A model generated the notes under the pieces. The model saw nothing but the letters and a program-made list of their open reading frames with translations, searched no databases and was not told the origin of the DNA. This document shows positions 54,643 to 62,990 of a stretch of DNA of 64,000 bases, in pieces. How positions within the stretch are numbered: position 1 is the first letter of the stretch; each line of letters begins with the position of its first letter. The DNA is from Aureliella helgolandensis (GTDB lineage Bacteria; Planctomycetota; Planctomycetia; Pirellulales; Pirellulaceae). The stretch spans positions 7,184,501 through 7,248,500 of the forward strand of contig NZ_CP036298.1 of assembly GCF_007752135.1 (NCBI RefSeq), given 5' to 3'. The position numbers and the translations under genes are program-made.

Positions 54643-54674
54643 CGTTGCAGCACTTCCGAGGAAACGCTGCAACG
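54643..54674. terminator. Hairpin between convergent rnpA and sigma-factor genes
   Basis: CGTTGCAGC (54643-54651) and GCTGCAACG (54666-54674) form a perfect 9-bp stem with a 14-base loop midway between the two convergent genes. It lacks a T-run on either side; candidate bidirectional terminator. Confidence 0.45.
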
Positions 54675-54709
54675 CGCCACGACAACCAGCTCGGCTTTAT
54701 GCGAGATGG

Positions 54710-55282
54710 CTATAGAGCTTGAAAGCTCTCCATTTCGCGAGCAAGACGCTTGCGAGCCACGTGCAAACGACGCTTGATCGTTCCGATCGGTGCTTCGAAA
54801 TGCTCTGCCATCTCGATCAACGACTGACCGACCATGTAGAACGCTTCCAATGTCTCTCGGTCCACGTCGCCGAGCCGCTGGAGACCGCTCCGAACTTGCT
54901 CGTGACGCTCGCCATCCAAGACTCCGTCCAGTGGTGTATTGCTGGATGTGTGGATCGCTTCCAAAACCTCACTATCGATGGCAATTGCCGTACGGCGCCG
55001 CGTTAGGCGGTTGATCGCCATGCGACGCACTATTTGGCGCAACCAGCCCCCGAATGCTTCGGGAACTCGCAACTGCTCGATGCGGTCAAAGGCATGGATA
55101 AACACATCCTGAACGAGCTCTTCCGCCTCGTCCCAGTTCCCCACTTTGCGATAGGCCAAGGCGATCGCCGATTCGCGATACCGCTCATACAGGGCTGTTT
55201 GGGCATCCCGGTCTCCCAATTGAGCCGACTCAACCAGTTGTGCTACCGAGGTGAGTGGTCTGTGGATCGTTTCCATTATCAT
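54710..55282 (-). CDS. RNA polymerase sigma-70 factor, ECF-like
   Basis: The frame is open from an ATG at 55303; I prefer ATG 55282, which has a GAGAG about eight bases upstream (190 residues). Region 2 is WDEAEELVQDVFIHAFDRIEQLRVPEAFGGWLRQIVRRMAINRLTRRR, and region 4 is DRETLEAFYMVGQSLIEMAEHFEAPIGTIKRRLHVARKRLA. This is the layout of extracytoplasmic-function sigma factors. No anti-sigma gene is directly adjacent, and the small gene upstream on the same strand (55583-55909) is the only same-strand neighbour. Target genes unknown. Confidence 0.88.
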   Translation of the reverse strand: MIMETIHRPLTSVAQLVESAQLGDRDAQTALYERYRESAIALAYRKVGNWDEAEELVQDVFIHAFDRIEQLRVPEAFGGWLRQIVRRMAINRLTRRRTAIAIDSEVLEAIHTSSNTPLDGVLDGERHEQVRSGLQRLGDVDRETLEAFYMVGQSLIEMAEHFEAPIGTIKRRLHVARKRLAREMESFQAL

Positions 55283-55582
55283 GTCTAGGTCTCTCTTACT
55301 CATGGAAGCGAATCATCCCCAAGGATGGATACGCTTCAGGGGCAGTGCATCTGGCAGGGAGTCCAAGAGAGACGGCTCAGTACAGCAATCGCAAGCACCT
55401 AAGTGCGGCGAGTGGAATACGATCGATCCGCCAGCACACAACGGGAGCGGGTGGAATCAATTCGGGGCCATACCTAACGACCAGCGATCTCTCGATCGTC
55501 GAGCCGATGGATACTCTCTCTGGCTAGGTTGCCGACTGCCGGGTATTGCACCAAGCAGCGGATTTGTCCGGCGAAGCGGGGA
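55283..55582. other. Intergenic, no gene seen
   Basis: About 300 bases upstream of the sigma-factor gene. No clear promoter, repeat or RNA was recognised. Confidence 0.35.
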
Positions 55583-55909
55583 TTAACCGCGGTCGCTGGA
55601 TTCGGCTGGAGCCAACCTACGTGGGGCTGGGCAGAGCGCTAGTTGCGGTTTACCAAGTAGTTTTTGGAATAAGCCCGGTTTGGCACCGGAGCCTATTTGC
55701 CACCCGTACGGACTACCCGACTGGTAATCCACGGAGGCGAACCACGAATGGCAATCCTCTAGCCGCTTTCCCAACTCTCCAAATGCATAGAGTCCACGCA
55801 TTGAGACGAGACGGACGAATGCACGTACGGCAATACCAGCTACTGTCACGTAATGGGCCACAGGGGCGACCACGGAGACGACTGCGCTAGAAATTGTTGT
55901 AATACGCAT
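55583..55909 (-). CDS. Small hypothetical protein, 108 aa, with strong ribosome-binding site
   Basis: The case for this gene is the start: GGAGG lies six bases before the ATG at 55909 on the minus strand. The product begins MRITTISSAVVSVVAPVAHYVTVAGIAVRAFV, which is hydrophobic enough for a membrane segment or weak signal, and then a mixed stretch containing SWFASVDYQSGSPYGWQIGSG. I do not recognise it, and the C-terminal third is Arg/Pro-rich. It lies about 300 bases upstream of the sigma-factor gene on the same strand. It may instead be a chance frame; moderate doubt remains. Confidence 0.4.
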   Translation of the reverse strand: MRITTISSAVVSVVAPVAHYVTVAGIAVRAFVRLVSMRGLYAFGELGKRLEDCHSWFASVDYQSGSPYGWQIGSGAKPGLFQKLLGKPQLALCPAPRRLAPAESSDRG

Positions 55910-56600
55910 AGCATTCCTCCCTCACGTCAAACTAGGACGTGAACTGAGAGAGAGTTTCAGAAACAAAGATACCGAGCAACGCTCGGGATGGAGCCTACGA
56001 GCCCCGTAGAACAGATCACTCGCTGCGACACGGCGAAGAAAACTTCAGGCCGCAATGGCCCATTCCGAGTGGCAGAAATCTGTTGATCTATTCAACTTAC
56101 ACTATCGACCGACGGAAGACAAACTTTCGTTCTACCTCTTCAGGCGGTTTCAATAGCTCTAAGACGCGACTCCACCCCCAAGGTTCACCACTTAGAAAAT
56201 ATTTTTTCCTAACGATTTGCGGCGGAATCCCGAAAAGTCGCTGCATTCTGATTGTGCAAACCTTCACAAAGTCATCGATTGTGGCACGATATATAGGACT
56301 TCAGCGTCCCCCCCTCATACCTTCCCCCAATCCAGAGGGCAATTGAGACGGCTAGTCTCCAAGCAAAAAACACCCTGCAGCCCAAGCTTTTGTCGAGTCC
56401 AATTCGGCTTTGCTGAGAACCGGGGGCCACTGCCCGGGGACTGGACAGCTGGGTTGGGTACATCGGCGGGCGCCCTGGGTGCTCCAGCCGGGTTCTGTAG
56501 CAAGCAAAGAATTGAATGGCGAATTGTCACTGGCGTTCGCCCCTCGACGGATCTGGATTCCTGTTTACCGCGCAACATTTAAGTAAGGCGTTATGTTGAA
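55910..56600. other. Intergenic, no gene seen
   Basis: About 690 bases without a convincing gene. The stretch around 56150-56310 is AT-rich and may hold the promoter of the small membrane-protein/SDR operon. No repeat or RNA gene was recognised. Confidence 0.35.
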
Positions 56601-56783
56601 ATGAAGCGATTTCTAGCTCTCATTCGTGAGACTTGGTGGTTGTGGCTGCTGTTCTTGGGGTTCGGGACAGTCATGTCCATGTTCAGCCCCATCTTCCTGG
56701 TGACATTCCCCATCTGCACCTGCGTGTTCTTTTGGTTTGGCTTCATCCGCTACGACGACGAAGGGAACTTCAAAGGAAGTTAA
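56601..56783 (+). CDS. Small membrane protein, 60 aa, upstream of the SDR fusion
   Basis: The product has two hydrophobic segments, WWLWLLFLGFGTVMSMFSP and IFLVTFPICTCVFFWFGFI, and ends in a short charged tail YDDEGNFKGS. I do not recognise a family. The stop is 12 bases before the start of the zinc-ribbon/SDR gene, so both are surely on one transcript. It could anchor that protein or act separately. Its reading frame is short but the Trp/Phe-rich double-helix pattern and operon position support a real gene. Confidence 0.75.
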   Translation: MKRFLALIRETWWLWLLFLGFGTVMSMFSPIFLVTFPICTCVFFWFGFIRYDDEGNFKGS

Positions 56784-56795
56784 ACAGCTTTATCT

Positions 56796-58505
56796 ATGCC
56801 GGATTCGCAACCGTTACCTGCCAAGCCACCTCCAGCTTCCCCCACCGTGGAGGATCTGTTGGCCGCTACTCGCGTTTTGGAGCAAATTGTCGAGGATCGC
56901 ACCCCGCTGCTTCAATTGAGCCACGCCGACCAGGAGCGGATCATGCGGGCATCGGGTTTGGTCGCTCATCCTGGTCGCACAGCCCGGCGACAATTGGTGC
57001 GGGCCGAGCGAGCACAGCGACGCCAAGCCGAGGCGGACCGCAAGCAGCAAGACGAAAGCGTCCTGGAACAAACGGGCATTCGGCGTTTGCGACAAGCCCC
57101 CCGGCGTCTGAAGAGCGCCCCGCCGCAACCCTTTGAAACCAGCCTGCCCCCCACGGCTAACGGCGAAGACCAGGATTACATCGCCGAGTTGCAAGTTCCC
57201 AGGAATTGCTACATATGCAAACGGGACTTCACGCGCGTGCACTTTTTTTACGATGCAATGTGTCCGGACTGCGCCGAATTCAACTGGTCCAAACGCAATC
57301 AACAGGCCGATTTGACAGGCCGATTTGCTCTGCTGACGGGCGGGCGAGTGAAAATCGGCTTTGAAGCTGCTCTCAAGCTGCTCCGCTGCGGCGCGCATGT
57401 AATCGTCACGACTCGTTTCCCCACCGATGCGGCGGAGCGTTTTGCAGCGGTGGAAGACCATGCACAGTGGCTAGAGCGTCTGCAGGTTTTCGGGCTCGAT
57501 CTCAGGCACACTCCGAGCATTGAGGGGTTGGCGGAGCATTTGCTGAAAACGCTTCCCCGACTCGACTTTATCCTCAACAACGCCTGCCAAACGGTTCGTC
57601 GCCCCAGCGGGTTTTATGAACATTTGATGGTAGGCGAGCGGACTCCTCGCGAATCCTTGCCGGAGGCCGTGCAACACATACTTGCCGCCTACCACCAGCT
57701 GGTCGACTCCACCGACTCTACCGGCTCCGCCGATTCCTCACCTCTTCACCTACCCCAGAGCTCTCCCGCACTCCCCCAGAGCCCCATCAACCCGGGCGGT
57801 CCGAACGCGTTCGCTGGTGATACCAACGAGCCAGGAAGATCACCGACTGAGACACCTGACGCCGCGATGGCCGACTTGGTGACCGGAAGCTTAGCAGGGA
57901 TTCAGCGCGCCGCCGAGCTTTCACAGGTTGCCCTCTTAGGCGAGGACCAGCACTGCGGCAAAGAGGTATTTCCGATTGGCAAATATGACGGCGATGCGCA
58001 ACAGGTTGACCTACGCGACATCAACAGCTGGCGTCTGAAGCTCGCTCAAATTTCGACGGTGGAACTGCTGGAAGTTCAACTGGTCAACGCAGTCGCCCCC
58101 TTCCTGCTCAACGCCCGGTTGAAGCCATTGATGGAGCGAGTGACGACCGCCGACAAACACATCGTCAATGTGTCGGCCATGGAGGGCGTGTTCTATCGCG
58201 CATTCAAGCGGGACACACATCCTCATACCAATATGGCCAAAGCCGCGCTCAACATGCTCACCCGAACTTCTGCGCAGGATTACATCCGCTCGGGCATCCA
58301 CATGAACAGCGTCGATACCGGCTGGATTACCGACGAAGACCCCATTGAGATAACACGCCGTAAGCAAGCAGAGAGAGGCTTCTGCACACCGTTGGACACG
58401 ATTGATGCGGCAGCGAGAATTTGCGACCCGATACTCTCCGGCCTAAACACCGGAGAGCATCTGTGGGGTAAATTTTTGAAAGACTACCAAGTCTCAAACT
58501 GGTAG
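56796..58505 (+). CDS. Zinc-ribbon / short-chain dehydrogenase (SDR) fusion
   Basis: The product is 569 residues, about twice an ordinary SDR. The first 130 residues are charged and helical. A four-cysteine zinc-ribbon-like motif follows: NCYICKRDF (C138, C141) and MCPDCAEF (C156, C159). The SDR part begins with ALLTGGRVKIGFEAALKLLRCGAHV (181-201), has ILNNACQTVRRP (NNA motif) and S460 in VNVSAMEG. The usual Tyr of YxxxK is Thr478 in THPHTNMAKAAL, Lys482 being kept. A Ser/Pro-rich insertion lies near 310-355. Similar proteins occur in other eukaryotes and bacteria as I recall, so this is a family trait. Substrate unknown. Cotranscribed with the 60-aa membrane protein. Confidence 0.8.
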   Translation: MPDSQPLPAKPPPASPTVEDLLAATRVLEQIVEDRTPLLQLSHADQERIMRASGLVAHPGRTARRQLVRAERAQRRQAEADRKQQDESVLEQTGIRRLRQAPRRLKSAPPQPFETSLPPTANGEDQDYIAELQVPRNCYICKRDFTRVHFFYDAMCPDCAEFNWSKRNQQADLTGRFALLTGGRVKIGFEAALKLLRCGAHVIVTTRFPTDAAERFAAVEDHAQWLERLQVFGLDLRHTPSIEGLAEHLLKTLPRLDFILNNACQTVRRPSGFYEHLMVGERTPRESLPEAVQHILAAYHQLVDSTDSTGSADSSPLHLPQSSPALPQSPINPGGPNAFAGDTNEPGRSPTETPDAAMADLVTGSLAGIQRAAELSQVALLGEDQHCGKEVFPIGKYDGDAQQVDLRDINSWRLKLAQISTVELLEVQLVNAVAPFLLNARLKPLMERVTTADKHIVNVSAMEGVFYRAFKRDTHPHTNMAKAALNMLTRTSAQDYIRSGIHMNSVDTGWITDEDPIEITRRKQAERGFCTPLDTIDAAARICDPILSGLNTGEHLWGKFLKDYQVSNW

Positions 58506-58553
58506 CCTCACGCACTTGTGCTACTTCTCGAAACCGAGAGAGGGCAGGGGGGG

Positions 58554-59000
58554 CTATTTCGATTTCAATTCGAAAGTGATGGCGGAATCACCTTGCTCGG
58601 GAATTGTGTGACTGAGGCCCGAGGTTGCCATTGCGGCGTACTTCTTGGGCAAGCCGAACTGGACATTGGTTTCCCCAATGCCTCCTTCGTCGCCACCGCC
58701 TCCACTGCCAATTGCCTCAACCAGCGTCTTGTTGATTTCGACGCGATAGCTGCCGGGAACAGCACCTGGCTTCTCTTTAAATGCGTCGAGCGAGAAATGC
58801 CCGCTCGCATCGGTGGTGGCCGTTGCGTGGTAGTTGCCCTGCTCTGCGATGAAGGACACCGTCGCACCTTCCACGGGAGCTCCATCCAACGTAACAGTAC
58901 CTTCCGCAGTTACAGTCGCAGGGAGATGGCTCAGGTCCGGACCACATCCGGCAAGGCAAAAGGCGCATCCCATGATCGCCAAAGAATATAATAATTTCAC
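58554..59000 (-). CDS. Small lipoprotein with carboxypeptidase-regulatory-like domain
   Basis: The product is 148 residues. The signal peptide ends in a lipobox, AFCLAGCG, so it should be lipid-anchored. The rest is a single beta-sandwich: VTAEGTVTLDGAPVEGATVSFI...TTDASGHFSLDAF...GSYRVEINKT, the pattern of carboxypeptidase-regulatory-like domains. These small proteins accompany DUF1559 genes in planctomycetes; one lies 200 bases upstream on the same strand (59202-60323). They probably act at the cell envelope. A Gly-rich stretch near 97-107 splits the domain. The partner function is unknown. Confidence 0.87.
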   Translation of the reverse strand: MKLLYSLAIMGCAFCLAGCGPDLSHLPATVTAEGTVTLDGAPVEGATVSFIAEQGNYHATATTDASGHFSLDAFKEKPGAVPGSYRVEINKTLVEAIGSGGGGDEGGIGETNVQFGLPKKYAAMATSGLSHTIPEQGDSAITFELKSK

Positions 59001-59201
59001 ACTAATTTTCCTTGAGTGCTGAAGGTGTAAACCATTGTTGATTCAGTAGTCGCGAATTGCAATTCCGAACGCAATTCGATTGGAGTGAGAACGAGAAACG
59101 GGCCCATGCAATTGCGTGAACCCGTTTTCAAATCGACATGCTCCGCGAAGCTGGAAACGGCTATCCGACTGATGCCATTTCAACTTGACTCCGAGGTACC
59201 A

Positions 59202-60323
59202 CTAGTTAGGAAGCTGGGCTGCTTCACCACCGGAATTGGTTCCCAGCGCACCCCAAACACCGTAAGGGCTCATGCCACCACCAGAGCCTAGCGGCGCAAT
59301 CGCTGCCTGGTTGCCGGAGTCGATGCTATCGCTAATGAAATGCACGCTACCATCCGCCAAAGCGACTTGAACGCCTCCGGTATGCTCGCTGGTAGGTGTC
59401 CAAATTCCTGGGAACCAGTGAGGTGAAGTACTACCTTCTAGGATGATGCAAGTTGCCGAGTTCGGTGGCAAAATGGTGGAGACCGCATTGAAGAAAGTAT
59501 TCCCGGCCAGTCCACGATACCCAGGCTGCGTGTCGTTGGTTGGCACCACAGTGGCGGCATCGGTGTACCCCGTTCCAATCCACAGAGCTTTGCAACTCAG
59601 CGGAGTTACCGTCGATACCGTTCCTGCTACAGCCACAGCGACACCTTTGGATTTGACCGCATGCGGACGCGATCGCTCGGCGACAGCAATGGTGTTGCTA
59701 GTACCGTCGGTCAGAGATCCCATCTTCGGGAAGTGGTAACGGCCATACATACCGCGGTGAATGATGGGACGCTTCTGGCGAGAAAGCCCTTGATCCGCTC
59801 GCTCTTCTCCAGGAGAGAACAATTCGGAGGCAGCATAGTTATCACCCGTGCAATACGCATAGCTGGTCAGCGTACGTGTGCGTCCCGCATTGTAGGGATC
59901 CGACTCACCGGCATCACTAGGGCACTCAAGGAACGACAGCCTTGTTTTGTAAAGTGCGTTTCCACTCCAAGGTTGCTCTCCTTGACCTTTATTGCCCAAG
60001 TTGGACAAGCCATTGTAGAGAGCGGTTTGCTCGATGTAGGGGAGCAAGAAGAAACTGGTTCCCATCGAACCACGTTGCGTATTGCTCGTTTCCCCGCTTC
60101 CGTGAATGTGCCCTGTCCCTGCCTGAAGCGCTGGGAATCGCCCGTACGAGGATTCGTAGTTCAATGAAGCGAGGGCAATCTGCTTCAAATTATTACTGCA
60201 CTGCATCCGGCGAGCAGCTTCCCGAGCTGCTTGGACGGCAGGCAGAAGTAGCCCGACCAGGATGCCGATGATGGCGATCACCACCAGCAGCTCCACGAGT
60301 GTAAAACCGTGACGTTTTGACAT
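59202..60323 (-). CDS. DUF1559 protein with type IV pilin-like N-terminus
   Basis: ATG 60323 gives 373 residues. The prepilin-like N-terminus is MSKRHGFTLVELLVVIAIIG, with cleavage expected after G6 and methylation at F7, followed by the hydrophobic helix. AAREAARRMQCSNNLKQIALASLNYE and the C-terminal ALADGSVHFISDSID are DUF1559 signatures. Planctomycete genomes carry many copies; the proteins are thought to form pseudopilus-like or surface structures, but function is not proven. The lipoprotein gene downstream is a usual companion. A perfect hairpin sits in the leader just upstream. Confidence 0.92.
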   Translation of the reverse strand: MSKRHGFTLVELLVVIAIIGILVGLLLPAVQAAREAARRMQCSNNLKQIALASLNYESSYGRFPALQAGTGHIHGSGETSNTQRGSMGTSFFLLPYIEQTALYNGLSNLGNKGQGEQPWSGNALYKTRLSFLECPSDAGESDPYNAGRTRTLTSYAYCTGDNYAASELFSPGEERADQGLSRQKRPIIHRGMYGRYHFPKMGSLTDGTSNTIAVAERSRPHAVKSKGVAVAVAGTVSTVTPLSCKALWIGTGYTDAATVVPTNDTQPGYRGLAGNTFFNAVSTILPPNSATCIILEGSTSPHWFPGIWTPTSEHTGGVQVALADGSVHFISDSIDSGNQAAIAPLGSGGGMSPYGVWGALGTNSGGEAAQLPN

Positions 60324-60367
60324 AAAAAGACCCCGTCTTAAAGAAAGAATACGCGACACAAACGAAA

Positions 60368-60393
60368 CTGTAGGAGCGAATAAGCTCCTACAG
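60368..60393. promoter_or_regulatory. Perfect hairpin in the leader of the DUF1559 gene
   Basis: CTGTAGGAGC and GCTCCTACAG pair over 10 bases around a GAATAA loop, 45 bases upstream of the DUF1559 start on the minus strand. On that strand it is followed by TTTCGTTTG. It may be an attenuator, an mRNA stabiliser or part of a dispersed hairpin family. Confidence 0.5.
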
Positions 60394-61340
60394 CCACTTT
60401 AGGTATTTCCTAAACGTAATCTTTTACGAAACATTAATCAACTAACTTTCGGGCGATTGGCGGATACTTGCCAAGAAACTAACGTTGGCCGCTGGTCTCC
60501 CCGTACCGCCGGAGGCTGACGAACACAGCCCCGCAACACCTCAATAACTCAACACACGGGCTCCGATCCCTCCCTAAAGACCGTAATGGCAAAGCTTCTC
60601 CTCCCCCATCCTGTGCAATCCACTCAACTTCGGCCAGGAGAAAGGCGGAATCGCCTTCCCGCACGGATGGCGAAAAAGAAAGAATGACCCCCGACCATTA
60701 CTAACGAAACAGTAAGTTTTCGACCGCACACCGGTCGGACACTTGCCTAGCAGACGCGGTCAGACGTCAATTTCACTCAGAGAGAACCGAGTGATTGCAG
60801 CACTCCAGTGGTTGCAGGACTAAGGAGTCCTGCGCCGCAGCTTGGCGATTAGTTACGCGGGCACGGGCTGTCGACGCTCCTCAGCTGGACGCGGCGCAGT
60901 GGTCCACTAAGGCTAGCGCAACGGAAAGTGAGGGAAAGTGAGAGGCCCCAACTCAGCCGGCGAGAATCTGTCGGCTCACAATCACACTCCCACTCGATTG
61001 CTGCCCGCTCCTCGACATTCCCGTGTCTCGGGAACACTCCAGCCAGCGGCGTCGATTCTGAGTGGAAGAGGGGGTGGGGAGCAGGCCAATCCAAATTCCA
61101 TCTTGGCAGCCAAGCTCACTCCCCATTGGTTCGCCCCATTTAGTTCGACAGCTCCCTCGCTAAATTTGAGAGACGCTGGAATTCAGAGAGGCGCCGAACC
61201 ACTTCACAGCGTGACTAGCGGTAAAACGCGCCCGTTTCGCGGGCGAGTCGCCCCGGCTGTCGACTCGCCACATTTCATTTCGACTGCAATTGAGAGGCGA
61301 CTCAAGCTGACAATTGCCAGCCAGTTAGCGACTCTGACAG
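60394..61340. other. Long intergenic stretch, no gene seen
   Basis: About 950 bases between the DUF1559 gene and the uronate-isomerase-like gene. A second hairpin, GCAGGACT-AAGG-AGTCCTGC, is at 60814-60833. Small frames exist on both strands but are Arg/Ser/Pro-rich and unlike known proteins. Confidence 0.4.
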
Positions 61341-61353
61341 TTAGCGACTCTGA
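61322..61353. repeat. Exact 16-bp tandem duplication at the 3' end of the uronate-isomerase-like gene
   Basis: CAGTTAGCGACTCTGA is repeated exactly at 61322-61337 and 61338-61353. The gene's stop codon lies inside the second unit, so the duplication adds an extra copy just past the stop and leaves the protein unchanged. Confidence 0.85.
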
Positions 61354-62633
61354 GCATAAAACAAGCTCTCCACATTTCCGCGCAGCGTCTGCAAGCCAAG
61401 CTCAACGGCGCGCTGTTCGCTCCATCCCATCGACTCTACGAAATGCTCGGCTAGAACGCTCGCCAGACAGCGCTTGAACATTGCGAATTTTGGGAGTGCA
61501 AATTCGAGCTTATACATATCGCTGTAGTAGCCCACAATTTTATTGCGTGGCACGGCCTCAAGACGGGCCTGTAGATCGCGGCGAATAAAACTCGGAGTGT
61601 TGCTGTACCACCAATGCCCGTTGCATACCACGTTCGGAAATATCCAGGCGTAACTCACCAACTCTTGATTGGTAACGCTTGCCAACACAGACACGGGGAA
61701 GGTCACCGAGGGAAATGCGTTGAACAATTCGCGATACTGAATCAGCGAAACGCGGCTATCGTAGAGGTCTTGGCCCTGGAAAACCCCGGCGGGATAGACG
61801 GCCCGGTTAACGCCAATCATGAGATCGAAGGGCAAGCGGAATTCGGCACAAAACTCCGCTAGCTTCCAGAAAATCCAATAGCCAACCGTAGCGCGCTCCT
61901 GTTCGCTAGCCTCTTCGTTTTGAGCTAGAACCTTGTCCAACGCAGAGGATGCGGCAGCATCGCTAACCCTCTGTGGCGTAAAGTGAGGTGGTAGGCTGAT
62001 CGCACAGGCCCGTACTTGGTGGGCCGTGAAATGCTCAAAACGCTGCCGCAACGCCACCTGGAGATTCGCCAACGAGTCGATGGACGTCGCGGAGCACGCC
62101 TGCAGCCGCTGTCGCACGGCTGGCTTGGCGAGATGAAAGACAAGATCGTCGGTGCGCAAGCAGGGGACGTACCTCCCTGTATCGAATCCCTCAAGTGCAT
62201 CATCAAAATCGTTCGTCAAGAATACCGCCTCCAACTTGGAGAGCCGCAAGACTTGCTCCTCCCAATCGGGTTGGTCAAATTTCTTCTGAGCGGCATCGTA
62301 CAACGACTCCCAATTTGAGGCGTCGATCCGGTCGAGCTCCACTCCAAACAGCTCGCGGGCTGCCTCCAGCAACCAACTCAGCTGTACCGTATTATCCAGG
62401 TGCCCCAGCCCCTCGACCAATCGCCCAACTTTTTCTTTGGGCGTCAGCGTCGCGTCTTCTATTCGACTTTGCGGCATTCCGGCCGAATGTGCCAACTCGG
62501 TGTAATAGTGGTACCCCAAGATATCTGCCAGCGTCTCGCTAGCGGGGCTATGAGGGTTGATGTGCGTGTGCGGGTCAATCAGGACATGCGAGTTGAGTTC
62601 GTCGAACAAGCGAGTTTTGAGTGCAGCGGACAT
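61341..62633 (-). CDS. Divergent glucuronate-isomerase-like (amidohydrolase-fold) protein
   Basis: ATG 62633 gives 430 residues. The start LIDPHTHINPHSPASETLADILGYHYYTELAHSAG has the H-x-H metal motif and the 'L-D-I-L-x-x-H-Y' segment recalling UxaC (uronate isomerase). Later segments FDLMIGVNRAVYP and VCNGHWWYSN... followed by YYSDMYKLEFALPKF match the UxaC C-terminal part, which contains FTDSRS-like metal-site residues in active enzymes; here it reads GYYSDMYK. I call it uronate-isomerase-like. Length is close to that of UxaC (about 470). Pathway genes for glucuronate are not near. Cytoplasmic. Confidence 0.78.
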   Translation of the reverse strand: MSAALKTRLFDELNSHVLIDPHTHINPHSPASETLADILGYHYYTELAHSAGMPQSRIEDATLTPKEKVGRLVEGLGHLDNTVQLSWLLEAARELFGVELDRIDASNWESLYDAAQKKFDQPDWEEQVLRLSKLEAVFLTNDFDDALEGFDTGRYVPCLRTDDLVFHLAKPAVRQRLQACSATSIDSLANLQVALRQRFEHFTAHQVRACAISLPPHFTPQRVSDAAASSALDKVLAQNEEASEQERATVGYWIFWKLAEFCAEFRLPFDLMIGVNRAVYPAGVFQGQDLYDSRVSLIQYRELFNAFPSVTFPVSVLASVTNQELVSYAWIFPNVVCNGHWWYSNTPSFIRRDLQARLEAVPRNKIVGYYSDMYKLEFALPKFAMFKRCLASVLAEHFVESMGWSEQRAVELGLQTLRGNVESLFYAQSR

Positions 62634-62990
62634 GGATTTCTTGTGAAATGAGTGAAGGAACCTAGTGAGTTTCGACCAGCCCAATCGGAAGGTCGCTGTC
62701 GCGAGTGTCCTAGGTGGCGTTTACCGAGCAGTTTTCCCAGCAGTATCGCGTATTGGTATCTATGGTAGGCAGAGAAGCGGAAATGATACACCCACGCCAG
62801 TCCCTCGCAATCAACCAACGCCGAGTCTGGGGGGACGCGTGGCGGGAATGTGGGCGACTCCCCGACGAATTTGCCCACTCCCCCCGATAAATTTTGCTTT
62901 TTAAAGCTCTTTCCGGATAGAATGGAGCCTGCCCCTTCGTTTGCAGCTCGAGCTTCTCCCCCAACTCCCTCGCAGCAGAGATCGATATCG

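Noticed and set aside
60938-61477. 179-aa plus-strand frame between DUF1559 and the uronate-isomerase-like gene
   Set aside because: It runs into the opposite-strand coding region and is Ser/Arg/Pro-rich without any recognisable domain.
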